A stretch of 64,000 bases of DNA, from contig CM065690.1 in assembly GCA_017654935.2 (NCBI GenBank), positions 372,443-436,442 of the forward strand, in the 5' to 3' direction. The position numbers and the translations under genes are program-made. The notes beneath the pieces were generated by a model that saw nothing but the letters and a program-made list of their open reading frames with translations, searched no databases and was not told the origin of the DNA. Every line of letters starts with the position of its first letter. Position 1 is the first letter of the stretch. This document shows positions 59,314 through 64,000 of this stretch, piece after piece. Origin of the DNA: Phymorhynchus buccinoides. Its lineage: Eukaryota; Mollusca; Gastropoda; Neogastropoda; Raphitomidae.

Positions 59314-60624
59314 CTCCTCCCTACACCTACCCCCTCCCCACATTTACTTGCTCTGGGACTTATTTGCAAGATGTGCCCCACCCCCCCTACCTATCTCGGT
59401 TAATTCTATTTTTCCGTTATTGCCTTTCCTACCATACATAAAGCTGTATTTTAGGAACATTTTTAGCTAATAACCTTTTTGGAATACTAACCCTAGCCCT
59501 AGCCCTAAACCTAACCCTACCCCCCACCCTATAAGACGGAAAAAACGCAACGAACCACAACTGTGACAAATCGCGGTGTACTGCAGTACATAGTGGGGGG
59601 TAGGGTTAGGTTTAGGGTTAGGGCTAGGGTTAGTATTCCAAAAAGGTTATTAGCTAAAAATGTTCCTAAAATACAGCTTTATGTATGGTAAGAAAGGCAA
59701 AAACAGAAAAATAGAATTAACCGAGAAATGCAGGGGGGGGTGGGGGGGTGGCACATCTTTACCTTTACTGGTCTTTCTTTTCAGGGGGGGGGGGCACATC
59801 TTTACCTATCACAGAAAGAGTGTTTCATAATCATAGTTCGGCCTTTCGGCATGTGGGGCATTTGTAAATACAAAGATTGTGGGAATAATACTGGAGGCAA
59901 TGCCCGGAGGCAGTGCTAAACCAGTGAAGTCCCGATTTTTTAATAATACAGATATGTGTAGTGTCATCCCCTTGTAATCTCCACTGCCTCCCCCCCACCA
60001 TCCCTCCGCCCATCCACCCACCCCCTACCCCACCCATAACCAGCTGGCTGACCTACTGATCACCCCAGCACTTGTGAACCATGGTCTCCTGCCCCCCCTT
60101 TAATAACAGCACGTTTGGACAGATGTCGTTTGGCCTAGTGAGCAAAACTGTAAATTGGTGCATTTTCGCGCGCATTTATGAACAGATGCTGTTCAACATT
60201 TCCTGCCATGCTTTGCCCGGGTCATAGCAAGCCTGACAGCAAATTTGAGGCGATTCGGTTAAGAAACGGCGGAGTTATTTGTGAAAAGGTGAAGCGGCAT
60301 GTAGCGCGGGCGGTTCTGAACCGATTCACTTCTGGTTTGGCACACGGATCGACCCCAGCCCCGGTCATCTTCCTGCCAAATTGGAAGGCAATCGGCCCAG
60401 AAACGCCGGAGATACGGGCGCCGAGAGGCCGGCGGATGCGCGTTTCGCGCATTTGCGAAACCGCGCAAATGACACGGCCGCCTCGGTTGCCGTTGCCATC
60501 GCCCCGTGAGGGCTCACAGCAAATTTGAAGCGATTCAGTCGAAAAACGGCGGAGTTATAAGGCCCGTTTCGTGTTTCAGACAGACAGACACACAGACACA
60601 CACACGGACAGTTGGCTTTTTACT
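57171..60624. mobile_element. Nested ~3.4-kb insertion inside the 22-bp satellite
   Basis: The satellite stops at 57170 and resumes near 60625. The block is built of repeated modules. One is the gattcggttaagaaacggcg segment (57245, 57390, 60253). Another is caaatttgaagcgattcggt before cggagttataaggccc (57530, 60520). A third is agtcccgattttttaataat (57738, 59930). A fourth is a ~135-bp segment with tttctgtcaattacgaacgt present twice (58650, 58785). It also holds the fold-back element, long C or G runs and CA tracts. No protein-coding gene is present, so it looks like nested non-autonomous elements. Confidence 0.7.
59390..59740. mobile_element. Fold-back element with telomere-like arms, right arm
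   Basis: Same hairpin as at 28870-29225: arms of ~130 bp from cggttaattctatttttccg, loop with ctgcagtacatag, and CCCTAA/TTAGGG hexamers next to the loop. The loop differs in orientation from the left-arm copy by the mirror relation. Confidence 0.8.
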
Positions 60625-60763
60625 ATATGATTGTGTGACTATGTTATTTATATTGTGTGACAGTTATTTATATTGTGTGACTATGTTATTTATATTGTGT
60701 GACTATGTTATTTATATTGTGTGACTATGTTATTTATATTGTTATTACTGTGCTATGTCCCAG
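60625..60763. repeat. 22-bp satellite, resumed
   Basis: A few further 22-bp units lead into the exon-3 boundary array. Confidence 0.9.
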
Positions 60764-60989
60764 GACCTTCAACATCCCAATGAGTTCATCCGGGGCTCCA
60801 CCCTGCTTTTTCTGTGTAAATCATCTGTGTGTGACTATGTTATTTATATTGTTATTACAATATTACTGTGCTATGTCCCAGGACCTTCAACATCCCAATG
60901 AGTTTATCCGGGGCTCCACCCTGCGATTTCTGTGTAAATCATCTGTGTGTGACTATGTTATTTATATTGTTATTACTGCTATGTCCCAG
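60764..60989 (+). repeat. Copies of COPB1 exon 3 5' end
   Basis: Two copies of the first ~57 bp of exon 3, starting at 60764 and 60882. Each is preceded by ctatgtcccag and followed by tcatctgtgtgtgactatg of intron. Both read [14 protein letters not shown] and end after FLCK. Neither has a donor. Confidence 0.95.
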
Positions 60990-61159
60990 GACCTTCAACA
61001 TCCCAATGAGTTTATCCGGGGCTCCACCCTGCGATTTCTGTGTAAACTGAAGGAGCCAGAGCTATTGGAGCCTCTGATGCCTTCCATCAGACAGTGCTTA
61101 GAGCATCGTCACTCCTACGTCAGGAGAAATGCTGTCCTCGCTATCTACACCATCTTCAG
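60990..61159 (+). CDS. COPB1: COPB1 (beta-COP) exon 3
   Basis: A 170-bp exon following acceptor gctatgtcccag and ending before donor gtagtg at 61160. It encodes 56 codons ([20 protein letters not shown], then [20 protein letters not shown] and AVLAIYTIF) plus AG of the codon for R. Exon 4 begins with the missing G and NFDFLIP, as in other animals. The sequence is among the most conserved of beta-COP. Retention of the intron would give TTC AGG TAG, an immediate stop. Exon 4 of this contig would lie beyond 64000. Confidence 0.96.
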
Positions 61160-61164
61160 GTAGT

Positions 61165-61375
61165 GTACTGTATTGTAAAGTAACATACAGACACAGACAG
61201 AGTGGACCCAAAGTAACATACAGACACAGACAGAGTGGACCCAAAGTAACATACAGACACAGACAGAGTGGACCCAAAGTAACATACAGACACAGACAGA
61301 GTGGACCCAAAGTAACATACAGACACAGACAGAGTGGACCAAAAGTAACATGCAGACACAGACAGAGTGGACCAA
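61165..61375. repeat. 33-bp minisatellite, right arm
   Basis: Six units of aagtaacatacagacacagac followed by agagtggaccc, right after the exon 3 donor. It has no exon content. Confidence 0.94.
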
Positions 61376-61764
61376 AACTCAACTCAACTCAACTCAACTC
61401 AAACAACTTTATTATCTCTTAGAGAGAAATTTAGTGTGGTGATGTCTGCGATGGACACAGTTAAAACAAGACACATTATAATATACATTGAAAACAAGAT
61501 GTGCTTCTAAAACATCAATGACAATACCATTACATCAAAACACACATCATGATAATTATCACTTGAAAGCAAAACAGCAGTGCTTTCACCGCCAGCCATA
61601 TTTCAGCCACAAATGTCCATTAAATTAACCTGGTTAGAGAGCAAAATCCATCTGCAGTATTGGGGATTCTTCTGTGGCATATAATATACAATAAGGTCTA
61701 TCCTTACTTCCCAAGACTAAGACAACAGGGTCTTTGGATAATAGACCCCAATTTGATGCCTTTT
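61376..61764 (-). mobile_element. LINE 3' UTR with pentamer tail, right arm
   Basis: Reverse complement of 26741-27138: (CTCAA)n tail, then caactttattatctctta. Non-coding 3' end of a LINE on the - strand. Confidence 0.6.
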
Positions 61765-64000
61765 AGTGACACAGGTGTCAAATCACTGTGGTGCTAAAAT
61801 GCGACATTGGCGGTGAAAGGGTTAATGACATGGGTGTTAAATCACTGTGGTGCTAAAATGCGACTTGGCGGTGAAAGGGTTAATGACATGGGTGTTAAAT
61901 CACTGTGGTGCTAAAATGCGACATAGGCGGTGAAAGGGGTTAATGACATGGGTGTTAAATCACTGTGGTGCTGAAATGCGACTTGGGCGGTGAAACTGAA
62001 AGGGTTAATGACATAGGTGTCAAATCACTGTGGTGCTAAAATGCGACTTTGGCGGTGAAAGGGTTAATGACATGGGTGTTAAATCACTGTGGTGCTAAAA
62101 TGCGACTTTGGCGGTGAAAGGGTTAATGACATAGGTGTTAAATCACTGTGGTGCTAAAATGCGACATTGGCGGTGAACGGGTTAAATCACTGTGGTGCTT
62201 AAATGCGACATTGGCGGTGAAAGGGTTAAATCACTGTGGTGCTGAAATGCCACATTGGGGGTGAAAGGGTTAAATCACTGTGGTGCTGAAATGCCACATT
62301 GGGGGTGAAAGGGTTAAATCACTGTGGTGCTGAAATGCCACATTGGCGGTGAAAAGGGTTAAATCACTGTGGTGCTGAAATGCGACATTGGCGGTGAAAC
62401 GGGTTAAATCACTGTGGTGCTGAAATGCCACATTTGGGGTGAAAGGGTTAAATCACTGTGGTGCTGAAATGCCACATTGGGGGTGAAAGGGTTAAATCAC
62501 TGTGGTGCTGAAATGCCACATTTGGGGGTGAAAGGGTTAAATCACTGTGGTGCTGAAATGCCACATTGGCGGTGAAAGGGTTTAAATCACTGTGGTGCTG
62601 AAATGCCACATTGGGGGTGAAAGGGTTAAATCACTGTGGTGCTGAAATGCCACATTGGGGGTGAAAGGGTTAAATCACTGTGGTGCTGAAATGCCACATT
62701 GGCGGTGAAAGGGTTAAATCACTGTGGTGCTGAAATGCCACATTGGGGGTGAAAGGGTTAAATCACTGTGGTGCTGAAATGCCACATTGGGGGTGAAAGG
62801 GTTAAATCACTGTGGTGCTGAAATGCCACATTGGGGGTGAAAGGGTTAAATCACTGTGGTGCTGAAATGCCACATTGGGGGTGAAAGGGTTAAATCACTG
62901 TGGTGCTGAAATGCCACATTGGCGGTGAAAGGGTTAAATCACTGTGGTGCTGAAATGCCACATTGGGGGTGAAAGGGTTAAATCACTGTGGTGCTGAAAT
63001 GCCACATTGGGGGTGAAAGGGTTAAATCACTGTGGTGCTGAAATGCCACATTGGCGGTGAAAGGGTTAAATCACTGTGGTGCTGAAATGCCACATTGGGG
63101 GTGAAAGGGTTAAATCACTGTGGTGCTGAAATGCCACATTGGCGGTGAAAGGGTTAAATCACTGTGGTGCTGAAATGCCACATTGGCGGTGAAAGGGTTA
63201 AATCACTGTGGTGCTGAAATGCCACATTGGGGGTGAAAGGGTTAAATCACTGTGGTGCTGAAATGCCACATTGGGGGTGAAAGGGTTAAATCACTGTGGT
63301 GCTGAAATGCCACATTGGGGGTGAAAGGGTTAAATCACTGTGGTGCTGAAATGCCACATTGGGGGTGAAAGGGTTAAATCACTGTGGTGCTAAAATGCGA
63401 CTTTGGGGGTGAAAGGGTTAAATCACTGTGGTGCTGAAATGCCACATTGGGGGTGAAAGGGTTAAATCACTGTGGTGCTGAAATGCCACATTGGGGGTGA
63501 AAGGGTTAAATCACTGTGGTGCTGAAATGCCACATTGGGGGTGAAAGGGTTAAATCACTGTGGTGCTGAAATGCCACATTGGGGGTGAAAGGGTTAAATC
63601 ACTGTGGTGCTGAAATGCCACATTGGGGGTGAAAGGGTTAAATCACTGTGGTGCTGAAATGCCACATTGGGGGTGAAAGGGTTAAATCACTGTGGTGCTG
63701 AAATGCCACATTGGGGGTGAAAGGGTTAAATCACTGTGGTGCTGAAATGCCACATTGGGGGTGAAAGGGTTAAATCACTGTGGTGCTGAAATGCCACATT
63801 GGGGGTGAAAGGGTTAAATCACTGTGGTGCTGAAATGCCACATTGGGGGTGAAAGGGTTAAATCACTGTGGTGCTGAAATGCCACATTGGGGGTGAAAGG
63901 GTTAAATCACTGTGGTGCTGAAATGCCACATTGGGGGTGAAAGGGTTAAATCACTGTGGTGCTGAAATGCCACATTGGGGGTGAAAGGGTTAAATCACTG
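61765..64000. repeat. 44-bp satellite, right arm, continues past the window
   Basis: About 50 very regular units of 44 bp with gtgaaagggttaaatcactg and tggtgctgaaatgccacatt. Units near 61765-62170 are more varied and carry an extra gacatgggtgttaaat segment. Homogeneity increases toward the window end. Mirror of 23241-26740. Confidence 0.96.

Noticed and set aside
1..64000. tRNA, rRNA or other structured RNA genes
   Set aside because: I looked for tRNA B-box-like and rRNA-like segments by eye and found none convincing. A covariance-model scan would be needed to exclude them.

Overview
The window is a repeat-saturated eukaryotic genomic scaffold piece. It is most likely from a marine lophotrochozoan such as a gastropod mollusc; that guess rests on the CR1/L2-type LINEs, the TTAGGG-like interstitial repeats, the style of the dispersed repeats and the conserved animal gene. 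Two blocks of exactly 500 N (9011-9510 and 43855-44354) split it into three contigs: A (1-9010), B (9511-43854) and C (44355-64000).

The one confidently recognised host gene is COPB1, the beta subunit of the COPI coat. Its first exons lie on the + strand of contig C: start-codon exon 48661-48754, second exon 54895-55124, third exon 60990-61159. They join in phase into about 164 residues of a normal beta-COP N-terminus. The same three exons lie on the - strand of contig B at 40367-40460, 33477-33739 (damaged) and 27365-27534. The fourth exon is at 11737-11852 (-) in contig B. The fifth is at 2802-2894 (+) in contig A, with opposite orientation to the fourth.

Contigs B and C mirror each other around the second gap: 23.2-43.85 kb is an inverted, noisier copy of 44.35-64.0 kb. 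This is best explained as two haplotigs or a duplicate contig joined head to head by scaffolding. A real giant palindrome cannot be excluded from sequence alone.

The most striking pattern is that every COPB1 exon here is flanked by tandem arrays made from its own boundary. Upstream arrays repeat the end of the intron, its acceptor site and the first part of the exon. Downstream arrays repeat the last part of the exon, its donor site and the start of the intron. Exons 1, 2 and 4 show this on both sides, exon 3 upstream and exon 5 downstream. Copies range from near identical to badly decayed, so the process looks recurrent.

The rest is repetitive. There are minisatellites of 75, 69, 57, 51, 44, 39, 33 and 22 bp, a 104-bp satellite carrying CCCTAA units, and several dead LINE copies (380-1230 -, 15.4-19.0 kb +, 22.2-23.1 kb +, and smaller fragments). 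There is also a hAT/BED-like degenerate gene on the - strand (13.2-13.7 kb and 19.3-22.1 kb), a fold-back element with telomere-like arms, pogo/Tigger-like termini, and a nested 3.4-kb insertion. No RNA genes, CRISPR arrays or prokaryotic features were seen.
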